Shown in pieces: positions 11,178-23,649 of a stretch of 64,000 nucleotides of DNA. This DNA is from Cynocephalus volans. Its lineage: Eukaryota; Chordata; Mammalia; Dermoptera; Cynocephalidae. The DNA is taken from NCBI RefSeq assembly GCF_027409185.1, contig NC_084472.1:90040427-90104426 (forward strand). Direction: 5' to 3'. The first letter of the stretch is position 1. Every line of letters starts with the position of its first letter. Under the pieces are notes generated by a model. It was not told the DNA's origin and searched no databases. It was given only the letters and a program-made list of their open reading frames with translations. Both the position numbers and the translations under genes were made by a program.

Positions 11178-11526
11178 TGTATTGTGGGCTAAATTGTGTC
11201 CCCCCAAAATGAAGCCCTAACCCCTAGTATCTCAGAATGTGCCTATATTTGGAGTTGGGGTCTTTAAAGAAGTAATTAAGTTAAAATGGTGCTTTTAGAG
11301 TGGGCCCCAATCCAGAATAATTGGTGTCCTTATAAGAAGAAGAGTTTGGGACACACACACACACACAGAAGGAAGACCATGTGAAGACACAGAGAGAAGG
11401 AGAAACTAACCTGGCTGACACTTGATCTTGGACTTCTAGCTTCCAGAACAGTAAGAAAATAAATTTGTTGTTTAAGTCACCCATTCTATGGTATTTTGTT
11501 GTGGCAGTTCTAGCAAACTGATAAAT
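11178..11526 (+). mobile_element. MLT1-like MaLR LTR
   Basis: The order GGGCTAAATTGTGTCCCCC, TGGTGTCCTTATAAGAAG, ACCATGTGAAGACACAG, CTTGATCTTGGACTTCTAGC, AAAATAAATTTGTTGTTTAA and GGCAGTTCTAGCAAACTGAT matches an MLT1-family LTR in sense orientation. A short CA run sits inside. Confidence 0.8.
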
Positions 11527-11644
11527 GGTGTAATTGATTAATGGAAGTTCAATGAAGTTGAATTGAAAAATTTTATGTTTTTCTTTTATTTTTGTGTAAA
11601 ATTTATTCTTAATTTTTTTCTTTTTTTTTATTCTTAATTTTTTA

Positions 11645-11994
11645 AAAAAAAACCTGTGAGTTGGGCCAGACTATGGCTCACTTGGGAGAGTGTGATGCTG
11701 ATGGCACCAGGGCCAAAGGTTCAGATCCCTATATAGGGATGGCCGGTTAGCTCACTTCGGAGAGCGTGGTGCTGACAACACCAAGTCAAGGGTTTAGATC
11801 CCCTACCAGTCATCTTTTTTTTTTTTTTTTTTTGTCTTTTCCGTGACCGGTACTCAGCCAGTGAGCGCAATGGCCATCCCTACGTAGGATCCGAACCCAC
11901 GGCGGGAGCGTCGCTGCGCTCCCAGCGCTGCACTCTCCCGAGTGTGCCACAGGGTCGGCCCTTTTTAAAAACAAAAACAAAAAAAACTGTGAGT
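11645..11994. mobile_element. Nested pair of SINEs in one target duplication
   Basis: A plus-strand tRNA-Ile dimer SINE (11662-11815) ends in CATCTTTT. A minus-strand SINE of the GC-loop type (about 11834-11962, its A-tail appearing as T at 11815-11833) sits in its tail. The whole is bracketed by AAAAACCTGTGAG and AAAAAACTGTGAG, a target-site duplication, so the second SINE inserted into the tail of the first. Confidence 0.8.
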
Positions 11995-11999
11995 AGAAT

Positions 12000-12310
12000 A
12001 AAATGGATAGTTTTTAAATGTACAGCCATACAATGAAACAATATATGGCTAAAAAGCCAATATGCTTAATGAGGAAACATTATACATATTACAACTAAAA
12101 TCAAGAAGAACACAGGTTATCAGTTACCTCCACTATCACTTAAAATTATTTAGGCGATGCTGGCCAATGCAATTACACAAGAGAAGAAAGCAAGGGTCAT
12201 GGTAATTAAAAAGAAGTAAAATGATCATAATTTGCAACTGATTTTATTTCTTACCAGGAAAACTCAAAGGAATACATTGAACAACTGTTGCAATAATAAT
12301 GTGAGACTTG
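12000..12310 (+). mobile_element. Ancient LINE-1 ORF2 fragment, left part
   Basis: CAATTACACAAGAGAAG and AGGAAAACTCAAAGGAAT are typical old L1 ORF2 text just after the reverse-transcriptase core. It continues at 18622 beyond the younger L1. Confidence 0.6.
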
Positions 12311-12553
12311 TTTTTTTTTTTCTTCCAAGATGGCTGACTAGAGAGGTCTGATGCTAGTCCCCTCCCCATAAAAAGAGACCAAAACAACAGACAAACATAT
12401 TTTGACTAGAACTTGAGGAAATACGATGCAGAGCACCAGGAGGGTGAGAAGATTCTTGTGACATGCAGATGAAGGGAACAGCACCACAGAGAGCAGAGCA
12501 GGGCATCCCCCCTCAGCCCCATCACAGAGAGTGGCCCAGACCAGGTGGAGAGA

Positions 12554-13010
12554 TGTCTCCAGAGAGCCACTGGGTCCTGCATCATTCACATAGGCTTGCT
12601 CCAGACTCAACAGCTGAGCCAGTGGTCCTCTACAGAGCTCCCAGGACCTGTTGCCTCAGTGTATATCTGCTCCCAGACTTACAGCAGACCAGGTAGGTGC
12701 TCTGATGCCCCAAGGCAAACCTCTACAGAGCTGCTAGCCTTGGCTGCACACATAAGGCTAGCATCAGGCTCAAAAGCTAATCAGGCAGCCATCTTCAGAT
12801 CTGCCATGCCCTGTGACAGCTGTGTATACCTTCTCCCAAACCAACAGCTGATGGGGTATCAACACCCCTCTAGAAATGCTGCTGGGTCTTGTAGCATCCA
12901 CACATCCATGCTCCAGGCTCAACAGCTGAGCCAGGAGCCCTCTACAGACCTACAAGGAACTGTTGCAACAGTGTACATTTACCCACTGACTGACAACAGA
13001 TCACCCACAT
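12554..13010 (+). repeat. Tandem monomers in the L1 5' leader
   Basis: Three diverged units start at about 12554, 12722 and 12870 (spacing 168 and 148 bp). Each runs through a CTC(C/T)AGAGAGC or TCTAGAAATGCTGC start, a GGCTCA(A)CAGCTGAGCC block, a CTCTACAGA block and a GTGTATAT or GTGTACAT block. The layout resembles rodent L1 promoter monomers. Confidence 0.7.
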
Positions 13011-13507
13011 CAAAAAGAAACCAGCTCCAACAAGAAACTGTTGAGGGCCCCTCCCGCTAGGCCACGAAGGCACCCACAGACAACTCTAAGATTGAATACA
13101 GTTGAAGAAGTCACACGAAGGCTGCACTACCGCACTCACCCAAATCCAAAGTTAAAACACACAACCCAACTGCCAACATAGAGTACTTCCACAGGAAAGA
13201 ATCTCCCCTTTCAAAAGCCATCCTAGAATTCAAAGAAGTGACTACACTATCAGATGCCCAAACATCAATGCAGAGATATGAGAGGCATAAAAAAACAAGG
13301 AGCTTGATTCCACCGAAAGAAGACTACATTCTCCATACCAGACCCCAAACAACAGGAAACTGAATTTTCTGAGAAGAAATCCCAAAGGGCAATACTAAGC
13401 AAGCTCAAAATGATGGGTGAAAAAATAGATAGAAATCACAATGAAGTCAAAAAAAATCTGAAGACCTATATGAGAAATTCAACAGAGAGATACAAGCAAT
13501 AAAAAAA

Positions 13508-13730
13508 TGTTGCTTGCCAATAGGAAGGGACATCTTCTACTACCTGTAAACCTGCGATTCCATAAGCCATATATACCAGCTGGCTGATACAGGGATCCAG
13601 ACCCTTAACCATGATGTTACATCATGTCATATCTCTTGCCCTTCTGCCTTCTGCCATGGGGTGACATAGCATAAAGATCCTTGCAGATGCCAACCTCTAG
13701 AAGTGCAAGAAATAAATCTGTTTTTAAAAA
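13508..13730. mobile_element. ~220-bp insertion inside L1 ORF1
   Basis: Interrupts ORF1 text between CAAGCAATAAAAAA and ATTAAAGAAATCCTGG. Its centre, read on the minus strand, has GGTTAAGGGTCTGGATCCC with CAGCCAGCTGG after it, a SINE B-box region like the tRNA-Ile SINEs here. The right end resembles a MaLR tail (GCAAGAAATAAATCTG). Possibly composite. Confidence 0.45.
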
Positions 13731-16700
13731 TTAAAGAAATCCTGGAACTGAAGAATCCATTCAAAGAAATAAAAAATACAACCAGGAGCATAAACAGCAG
13801 ATTAGAACAAGCAGAGGAAATAATCTCTGAACTAGAAGACCGTCTTTTTGAATGAACACAGTTGAACCTAAAAGAAAAAAGAAAAAAAAAAGTTAAAAAA
13901 TGAAGAAAACCTGTGAAATCTTTCTGATAACCTTAAGTGTACGAACATCCATGTTACAGGTGTTCAGGAAGGGGAAGAGAAAGGAAAGGACATTTGAAAT
14001 GGGCACAATGAAATAATAGCTGAAAACTCCTGAAGTTTTGGGATAGATATGGTCTTACAGATCCAAGAAGCTCAAAGATCCCCAAACAGATTCAACCCAA
14101 AAAGGACCTCCCTGAGACACATCGTAGTCAAATTACCAAAAGTCAGAGACAAAGAATTTTTAAAACAGCAAGAGAAAAGCATCAAATTACCTATAAGGGA
14201 ATCCCCACTGTGCTAACAACAGACTTCTCAACAGAAACCCTACAGGCCAGGAGAGACAGTGGGATGACATATTCAAAGTGCTAAAAAGAAAAACCTGCCA
14301 ACCAAGAATACTATATCCAGCAAAGCTTTCCTTCAGAAATGCAGGAGAAATAGTATCTTTCCCAGACAAACAAAAACTGTGGGAATTTGCTACCAGAAGA
14401 CCAGCCTTTGAACAAATCCTCAAGGGGTCCTACATCTGGAATCAAAAGAGAGATATATGTCACCATAAATACATGAGAAATAATAAAAACCACTAGTAGA
14501 ATAGATATGCAAATGAAAGAAAGAAAATGTATTTTATTACCAAAAAAAAGCAAAGATAAACAATAAAAGATAAATAAAAAATAAGAAATATAAAACAACC
14601 ATAGAGAAGTTAATAAAGTGGCAGGAATAATGCAATACCTTTCATAACAACCTTGACTGTAACTGGAATAACCTCCTCACTTGAAAGCTATAGTCTGGCT
14701 GAATGGATTAAAAAACTAGACCCAACTATATGCTGCCAGCAAGAAACTCACTTTACCGATAAAGACACACATAGACTAATAATGAAGGGGTGGAAAAGAC
14801 ATTCCATACAAATGGAAACCAAAAATGAGCAGGAGTTGCCATACTTTTACCAGATAAAATAGATTTCAAGTCAAGAACTATAAAAAAAGACAATGAAGGA
14901 CAAAATATAATGATAAAAGGATCAATGCAACAAGAAGATATAACAATCATAAATATGTATGCACCCAACATTGGAGCACCCAGATATGTAAAGCAACTGT
15001 TATTGGACCTAAGGGGAGAGATAGACCCCAACACGGTAGCAGCTGGGGACTTTAACATACCACTCTCAGCACTGGACAGATTATCTAGACAAAGAATCAG
15101 CAGAGCAATATTAGATTTAAACAGCATCTTAAACCAAAGGGACTTGACAGACATATACAGAACATTTCATCCAACAGCAACAGAATATACATTCTTCTCA
15201 TCAGCACAGAGATCATTCTCCAGGATAGATCACATGTTGGGTTACAAGTGAAGTCTCAACAAATTTAAAAATATTGAAATCGTATCAAGTATATTCTCAG
15301 ACTACAATGGAATAAAATTAGAAATTAATAACAAACAAAACTATGTAAACTATACAAATTCATGGAAATTAAACAACATGCTCCTGAATGACCAGTAAGT
15401 TGAAGAAGAAATAAAGCAGGGAATCAAAAAATTCCTTGAAATGAGTGAAACACAAGCACAACTTACAAAAACCTACAGGGCATTGCAAAAGCACTAAGAG
15501 GGAAGTTTATTGCAATAAGTGCTTACATCAAAAGAACAGAAACTTCAAATAAACAACCTAACATTAAATCTCAAAGAACTAGAACAACAAGAACTATTTA
15601 ATCCCAAAACTAGTAGATGGAAAGAAATTATTAAGATAAGGGCAGAACTAAATGAAACAGAGACCAAAAGAATGACACCAAAAAAATCAATGGAAGGAAC
15701 AGTTGGTTTTTTAAGAGGATAAACAAAATAGACAAGCCATTGGCCAGACTAACAAAAAAAAAAAAGAAGAGGGAAGACCCAAATAACAAAAATCAGAAGT
15801 GAAAAAAGATATATTACAACCAATACCACAGAGGTACAAATAATCATTAGCGACTATGAACAACTGTATGAACAACTATACACCAACAAATTTAAAAACC
15901 TGAAGGAAATGGATAAATTTCTGGACACATACAAACTACCAAGACTGAATCAAGAAGAAATACAAAACTTGAATAGACCAATAACAAGCAATGAGATTGA
16001 TGCAATAATCAGCTGTCTCCCAGCAAAGAAAAGTCCAACCAGATAGTTTCACTTGCTGAATTCTACCAAACCTTTAAAGAAGAATAAACATCAATCCTTT
16101 TCAAACTATTCCAAAATATTGAAACAGAGGCCATTCTCCCAAATTTATTCTATGAGGCCAGCATCACCCAGATACCAAAATCAGACAAAAACACAACAAA
16201 AAAAGAAAGCTACAAGAAAATATCCTTGATAAACATAGATGCAAAAATCCTCAACAAGATATTAGCAAACAATACAACAGCACATCAAACAGATTATACA
16301 CCATAATCAAGTGGGATTCATCCCAGGGATGCAAGAATGGTTCAATATACACAAATCAATAAATGTGATACACCACATCAATGAAAGTAAGGACAAAAAC
16401 CATGTGATTATCTCAATAGGTACAGAAAAAGCATTTGACAAAATTCAGCATCCCTTTGTGATAAAGACCCTCAACAAATTAGGTATAGAAGGAAAGTATC
16501 TCAACACAATAAAGGCTATATATGACAATACTACTGCCAACATCATCCTGAATGGGGAAAAGCTGAAAGCTTTTCCTTTAAGAAAAGGAGCAAGACCAGA
16601 ATGTCCACTCTCACCACTCCAATTTAATATAGTATTGTAATTACTAGCCAGAGCAATCAGGCAAGAGAAAGAAATAAAGAACATCCAAATTGGAAAAGAC

Positions 16701-18621
16701 AAAGTCAAATTGTCAGTGTTTGCAGGTGACATGATCCTATATATACAAAAACCCATAATCTCTACCAAGAAACTCCTAGAGCTCATAAACACATTCAGTA
16801 AAGTTGCAGGATACAAAATCAATACACAAAAATCAGTCGCATTCTTATACACCAACAACAAACAAGCAGAAAAAGAAATATAGAAAGCAAGCCCATTTAC
16901 AATAGTTACCAAAAGAATAAACTACCTGGGAACAAATTTAACCAAAGAGAAGGAAGATCTCTAAGATGAGAACTACAAAACACTGCTGAAGGAAATCAAG
17001 GAGGACACAAAAAGATGGAAGGACATTCCATGTTCATGGATTGGAAGAATTAACATTGTAAAAATGTCCATACTACCCAAAGCGATCTGTAGATTCAATG
17101 GAATCCCCATCAAAATACCAATAACATTTTTCACAGAAATAGAAAAAACAATCCTAAAATTCATATGGAGCAACAAAATACCCCGAATAGCCAAAGCAAT
17201 CATAAGCAAAAAGTAAATAAATGAATGAAGCTGGAGACATTATGCTACCTGACTTCAAACTGTACTACAAAGCTATAGTAACCAAAATAGCATGGTGCTG
17301 GCACAAAAACAGACACATGGACCAATGGAACAGAGAACCCAGAAATCAACCTAGGTACTTAACAAAGGCCTCAAGAACATACATTTGGGAAAGGACAGCC
17401 TCTTTAATAAATGGTGCTGGAAAAACTGGATATTCACTTGTAGAAGAATGAAACTAGACCCATACTTCTAGCTGTCTACCAAAATCAACTCAAAAAGGAT
17501 TAAAGATTTTAATATAAGACCTGAAACCATAAAACTCCTAGAAGAAAACATAGGGAACATAGGGGAAACACTTCAGGATGTAAGACTGGACAAAGACTTT
17601 ATGAATAAGACCCCAAAAGCACAAGAAACAAAATAAAAAATAAGCAAGTGGGATTTTATGAAACTAAAAAGTTTCTGAACAGCAAAGGAAACAACAGAGT
17701 GGAAAGACAACCTACGGAATGGGAGAAAATATTTGTAAACTATACATCTGACAAGAAATTAATATCCAGAATATACAAGAAACTCAAACAACTTCACAGT
17801 AAAAAAACCCAAATAATCCAAGTAACAAATGGACAAAGGAGCTGAACAGACATTTTTTCAAAGGAAGACATACAAATGGATAACAGGTACTCGAAAAAAT
17901 GTTCAACGTCACTAATCATCAGGGAAACGCAAATCAAAACCACATTGAGATATCATCTCACCCCAGTTAGACTGGCCATTATTAAAATGACTGAAAATAA
18001 CAAGTGCTGGTGAAAATGTGGGGAAAGGGGAACTCTTCTACACTGTTGGTGGAACTGTACAATAGTGCAGCCACTATGGAGAATAGTCTGGAGGTTCCTC
18101 AAGCAACTACAGATAGAACTACCATATGATCCAGCAATCCCGCGACTGGGTATATATATTCAAATGAATGGAAATCATCATGTCAAAGGGATACATGGAT
18201 TCTCATGTTCATTGCATTTCTATTTACAATAGCCAAAATATAGAACCAACCTAAATGTCCATCAATGGACAAGGAAAATGTGGTATATATACACAATGGA
18301 ATAGTACTCAGCCATAAAAAAGAATGAAATTCTTCCATTTGCAGTAATATGGATGAGCTTGTAGAAAAATTATGTTAAGTGAAATAAGCCAGGCACAGAA
18401 AGAGAAATAAATACCACATGTTCTCACTCATAAATGGGAGCTAAGAAGGAGAGAAAGAATAATTGAGTAAGGGACACAAAGAATAATTATGATCTGTAAT
18501 TATGAACATGCTAGTAATATTGATTTGATCATCACATACTGTACACAAATACTGGTACTCAACTCTGCACCCCATAAATATGTATAATCAATTGTTTCAA
18601 TTCAAAAAATAAATAGAAAAA

Positions 18622-19330
18622 AATGTCAGAGTTCTTTAAGTTGATTTAGTCCAAGTATTAAAAAGCCAATAGTCTTTCTATAAATGAACAATAATCTCTG
18701 GAGAAACATAATAGAAGAAAGGATCCCATTTAAAATAGCAGCAAAAAAGAAAACATCTATGAATGAAAGTAACAAGGATAACCAATTTCCTTGGGAAAAA
18801 ACATTGAATATTATAAAAATATAAATTCTCCTTGAAATAGTTCTGTAATTTTATGCACTCTCAATTAAAAATAATTTTTTCATTAGACAAGTTTATAATA
18901 ATATCTTATAAATAGATATAGATATAAACAGTACAAGAATACAGAAACACACTGACAAATCTGAAAAGGAAGAGTCATACAGGGGTGCTGGACCAATAAG
19001 AGAATAAAACAATGGGCAGCAAGAGTACTTAGAACTGTTTGTTACTGCTGCATGTTTAGACACCTTTGAAAATCTAGAAATAGACCCAAATTCAGATTAG
19101 ACTTTAGTAAATGAGAAAGGTGAAATTTCTTATCAGTGAGGAAAAGCTGGATTATTTAATACGTGGTGGTGTTTCAACAAGATAGCCATTTAGAAAAAGG
19201 TCTTATTCTCCCTTTGTACACATTAAAAGCTATCGGAACACTCAAACTGATCATAAAAAGAAGTAATTTCTTAAAAGGCTGTTAATGTGCAAATTAAAGA
19301 GTAACTGAAGACGTAAATGGGGAAGTAGGT
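18622..19330 (+). mobile_element. Ancient LINE-1 ORF2 fragment, right part
   Basis: Continues the element at 12000-12310: AATAGTCTTTCTATAAATG, GATCCCATTTAAAATAGCA and AGAATACAGAAACACACTG follow the order of ancient L1 ORF2. It ends in unassigned DNA that extends to about 19710. Confidence 0.65.
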
Positions 19331-19714
19331 AAGCAATTTAATTACATACTCGTTTGTGACTTTGATTTTAGGTTACTCCTGTATATCTACTTCCATATCA
19401 CTGAAGAACACTTAAGTGGTATATTGGGCAGAAAAACTCACAGAATATCATCTGAAGACTTTCTTTAGAAATATTTAGCAGGGAAATGTTTTCTCTTCCA
19501 AAAGGACCATGTCTTTTCTGATCATTCATAATTTAGAAAACAAAACAAATCTTTATTGTTTTAAACACTTTGTTATATTAGCTTTTTCACCTGGTGTCTT
19601 ACTTTGGAATTTTCCTTTTTCATCCTGCTTCAGTTAAAACCTCCAGTTAGATGTACTGTCACTCACTTTACAAATAATTCCTCATATGGGTAAGGTGTTA
19701 TTGCAGCCCAAGTC

Positions 19715-20005
19715 ACCAAGACCAGCACTGAAGGTCAGCTCTGCCACTTACTAGCTGTGACCTTGAACAAGTTAATTAAAGTAGCTATCCCTCAGTTTCC
19801 TCAACTCTAAAGTGGGAATTATAATAGAATCTACAAGTTCATGCCAAGATTCATATTATCTTTCAATCCTATTTTTCCATGAATTTTTTGAAGTACTCTG
19901 GTGTTTTAAAGTTTTATTGATAGGTTGAAATAAGAACATGTTTGTGGTCAGCACAGTATCTGGCATACAGTAAGAGCTCAGAAAATATTAGCTGCTATTA
20001 CGAGG
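19715..20005 (+). repeat. MIR SINE, split
   Basis: CTCTGCCACTTACTAGCTG, CTCAGTTTCCTCAACTC and AAAGTGGGAATTATAATAG, then after an interruption CAGTATCTGGCATACAGTAA and ATTAGCTGCTATTA. Confidence 0.7.
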
Positions 20006-20499
20006 GCTGTTATGGCTATTACTGTTATTTAACAGGTCAACACCCTATCCATTTACATTCACCTCCTGGTAGGGGTTGGTGAGGAGAAAAATCCCTTGAA
20101 ACTTGCCCTCTGAGTTCATTCTGCTCTCAGCAGTTGGACCTGTAGAGGGATTTCTCACGTTTCTTGCAGTGCTGAATGACTTGAGGAGGTCTTCTTGAAA
20201 TCTTAAGCTAAATATCTCACTTACCTCCCTTGACTTGTGACTCAGTGTATTTAAACTCTATTGTACCCTGGTAAAATGCAAGTTAAAGTCTTTCTTTTTT
20301 GGTTTAATCTTGTTTTACAAGATCATTGTTTTCAATCAAAATGAGCTGTTTTGTGATGAGAACAATTGTTTCCTATTTAAATTAATTATTTGTAATGACA
20401 AAAAACCAACCAATAATTTACCCAGCATGTTTAGGGCATAGGTGTCTTTTCTCTAGCTTAACAATCATAGAAAAAACGTCTTTTTTATGAGGACAAGGG

Positions 20500-20581
20500 A
20501 TAGGGGTGTCTCATTCATTTCTGTGTCCCCTGACCTAGAACACAGTATCGGCTTAACAGATATACATTAAATAAAGGAGTA
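20500..20581 (+). repeat. L2 LINE 3' tail
   Basis: TTTCTGTGTCCCCTGACC, then AACACAGTATC and ATTAAATAAAGGAGTA at the L2 end. It is the target of the short poly(A) insertion that follows. Confidence 0.5.
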
Positions 20582-20637
20582 TGCTGCACGGGCCAGCCAC
20601 CAAAAAAAAAAAAAAAAAAAAAAAAAATTTTTAAGAA
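20582..20637 (+). mobile_element. Minimal retroposed fragment with poly(A)
   Basis: About 20 nt (TGCTGCACGGGCCAGCCACC) plus ~26 A is flanked by perfect 13-bp duplications AAATAAAGGAGTA at 20569-20581 and 20638-20650. A severely 5'-truncated L1-mobilised insertion. Confidence 0.8.
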
Positions 20638-20936
20638 AAATAAAGGAGTAATCAGTTGATAAGATTTTATTTGATTACTTTTTTAAAAAACTGCACCAAG
20701 CTGCTTTCCAAAGTGTTTTCCACAAGCAGCATATGAGAGTTTCAGTTTTTCTGCATCCTTGCCAACACTTAGTAAGTCTTTTAAATTTCAGCCATTCTAA
20801 TAGATGTGTAACGATATCTCATGTGGTTTTAATTTGCATTTCCGTAATGATCAAAGATTAGCACCTCTTCATGTGCTAATTTTCCATCTGTATATCCTCT
20901 TTGGTAATGCATCTGTTCAAATCTTTCGCTCCTCCC

Positions 20937-21355
20937 GTATTAGTATGTTTCTGTAGCTTATAAGAAAATAGTTGGAACTGGGTGATTTATAAAGAAAAGT
21001 GAAATTTATTGCTTACAGTTTCTGTGGCTGGAAAGTCCAAAGTCTGTCTGGTGGTGGCAACAGTGACCCAGGGGACTCACATTGCAAGATGGTGGAAGCA
21101 AGAGAGCAGAGAAAGACAGACTCTCCTCCTCTTTTAAACCCCTCAGAACCACGCCCGGAGCACCATTTTAAATCCATTCACTACTGCATGATCCTACAAT
21201 CCAATCACCTCTTCAAGGCTCCACCTTTCAGTTACCACAACAGGATCTCCCACCCTCTTACCAGTCACAGCAGGAGCTAAGTTTCTAATACATAAAACTT
21301 GGGGGACACAATTCAAGCTTCAGTGAGTTTTGGGGGGACATAATTCAATCCACTA
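20937..21355 (-). mobile_element. MaLR-type LTR, antisense, inside the ancient L1
   Basis: GTATTAGTATGTTTCTGTAG, GGTGATTTATAAAGAAAAG, CATTGCAAGATGGTGGAAG, CCAATCACCTCTTCAAGGC and GGGGACATAATTCAATCC are the complement of an MST/MLT1-like LTR. Confidence 0.7.
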
Positions 21356-22745
21356 CACCCCCATCTTTAACTGACTTGTTTATTTTCTTATTGAGTTTTA
21401 ATAGATCTTTATATGTACATATATATGTGTGTGTATATATATTCTGGATACAAGTCGTTTCTCAGACATGAAACTTGAAAATATTTTATACCCATCTGTG
21501 CTCAACTTTTTATTCTCTCAACAGTGTATTAAGGGAAATCATTTAGTCCTTTACCGTTCAGTAGACGTTAGCTGTAGGTTTTTCATAGCTGTCCTTTATC
21601 AGGATGAGAAATTTTCCTTCTATTTCTATTTCACTGAGAGTTGTTATTAGGAATGAAGTTTTTGTCAAATGCTTTTTTGGCTTCTATCGTGATTTTTCTT
21701 TTTTCAGTTTTTTTAACATGGTGTTATGAATTACATTGATTGATAGTCTAACCAATCAATTAAACCAACCTTGCATTTCTGGAAGAAACCCCCACTTGGC
21801 CATGATATATAATATTTTAATATATTTTTGGATTCAACCTGCTAAAATCTTGTTAAGAATTTTTGCATCTATGTTCAGTCTTCTTTTCTTTGAAATATCT
21901 GTAACTGTTTTTGGAATCAGGGTAAAGCAGGTTAAAGAATGAGTTGTAAAGTATTCCCTCCCTTTTGACCTTTTGAAAGAGTTTGTGTAGAATTGGTATT
22001 ATTTCTTCTTTAAATGTTTGGTAGAATTCTCCAGTGAAACCATCTGGGACTGGCTTTTTTTTTTTTTTTTTTTGGATGAGAAGGTTTTAAACTACAAATT
22101 CAATTTTTAAAATAGACACAGGACTATCCACATTATCTGTTTCTTCCTGAATGAGCTTGGGTAGTTCTTTCAAGAAATTTTGTCCTTTCAAATTAAGTCG
22201 TTGAACTTATTGGCAGAAGTTGTTCATCAAATTTCCTTATTATTCTTTCAATATATGTAGATTTTCAGTAACATCGCCTTTGTCTTTTCTGATTATTTGT
22301 CACTTCTCTCTTTTTTTGTGTCATCAGTCTGGCTGGAGGCTTATCAATTTTACTGATCTTCTCGAAGAATGGCTTTTGGTTTACTGATTTTCTCTGTTCT
22401 GTTTTCTACTTCATTCATTTCCACTTTGATCTTGGCTATTTCCTTTCTCCTACTTATTTTGGGTTTAACTTGCTTTTTCTTTTTTTTCTTAAGATGGATG
22501 GAAGCTGAGGGCATTGAGTTGAGACCTTTTTTTCTTTTCTAATATAGATGTTTAGTGTTATAAATTTTCTAGAATACAGTCTATTTTGCTATATATTCTG
22601 CATGTACTTGAAAAGGAATGAATGTGTATTCGGCTGCTGTTGTGTGGAGTGTTCCATAAATATTAATTAAATCAAGTTGGTTGATAGTGTTGCCTTCTAC
22701 AGCCTTCCTGGTTTTCTATTTGTTCTATCAATTATTGAGAGAGAG

Positions 22746-23230
22746 GTTAATGTGGGTTAAATTGTGTCCTCCAAAAAGATATGTTGAAGTCCTAACTCCT
22801 AGTACCTGGCAATGTGAACTTATTTGCAAATAAAGGTTTTGCAGATTTAATCAAGATAAAACAAAGTTGTTCTGGATTAGGGTGACTCCTAATCAAATGA
22901 CTGGTGTCCTTTTAAAAATGAGGGAAATTTGTATATAGACACACAGATAAGAGAACACCATGTGAAGACACAGGAACAAATGCACAGGGAGAATAGTGTG
23001 TGATAATGGAAACAGAGATTGGGGTGGCACATCAAAGATAGCAGGCAACACCAGACACTAGGAAGAGGCGATGAAGCGTCCTTCCCTAGAGCCTTCAGAG
23101 AAAGCACGACCCTGCTGACACCTTGATATTGGACTTCTAGCCTCCAGAACTGCGAGAGAATAAATTTCTGTTGTATTAAGCCATCTAGCTTGTGGTAATT
23201 TGTTACAGCAGCCCTAGGAAATTAATATAG
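22746..23230 (+). mobile_element. MLT1-like MaLR LTR inside the ancient L1
   Basis: GGGTTAAATTGTGTCCTCC, ATATGTTGAAGTCCTAAC, ACTGGTGTCCTTTTAAAA, CACCATGTGAAGACACAG, ATTGGACTTCTAGCCTCCAG and GTTACAGCAGCCCTAGGAAA in order. L1 sequence resumes after 23230. Confidence 0.8.
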
Positions 23231-23649
23231 AGATACTGAAATCTCTAACTCTAATTGTGGATTTGTCTGTTTCTCCTTGCAGTTGTATCAGTTTTTGTTT
23301 CATGTATCTCGAAGCTCTGTTTTTAGATGCATAAACACTTAGTATTGTTATACTAAAGGTTGACTCTTTTAATTTATTAACCCCTTAATCTTTATGAAAT
23401 GACCTTTTTTATTCTGATAATATTCTTTCTGATCTGTCTTTTTCTATCTTTTTACTTTTAAAGTATTTATGGTTTTATATTTAAAGTACATTTCTTATGG
23501 TTGGGTCTTGCTTTCTTTTCTCATCTGACAATCTCTGCTTTAACTTTATTCTTTTTGTCTACTATTTTGAGACTGCATTTGTATGTCTTTGTAACCGTAG
23601 GGAGGTTTGTTTTCGTTTTTGCTTTTTAAATTTCGTGTACTATTTTGAT

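Larger units (their letters stand above)
12311..18621 (+). mobile_element. Near full-length, inactivated LINE-1
   Basis: 5' leader from 12322 (CCAAGATGGCTGACTAG) with tandem monomers, decayed ORF1 (about 13300-14470), ORF2 (about 14650-17850, then a decayed C-terminus to about 18400), 3' UTR and an A-rich tail at 18603-18621. The endonuclease start AEWIKKLDPTICC is at 14697, the RT segment around 16311-16640, and the FADD catalytic motif near 16720 reads FAGD, losing a metal-binding Asp. Many frameshifts and stops break both ORFs. Flanking 13-mers at 12298-12310 and 18622-18634 match at about 10 of 13 positions, a decayed target duplication. It inserted into an older L1. Confidence 0.88.

Noticed and set aside
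12545-13060. 171-codon plus-strand ORF
   Set aside because: It lies in the L1 leader tandem monomers, upstream of ORF1, and its repeated residues mirror the DNA repeats.
16445-17209. Minus-strand hydrophobic ORFs (155 and 78 codons)
   Set aside because: Antisense shadows of L1 ORF2; the A-rich L1 coding strand gives hydrophobic-looking complements.
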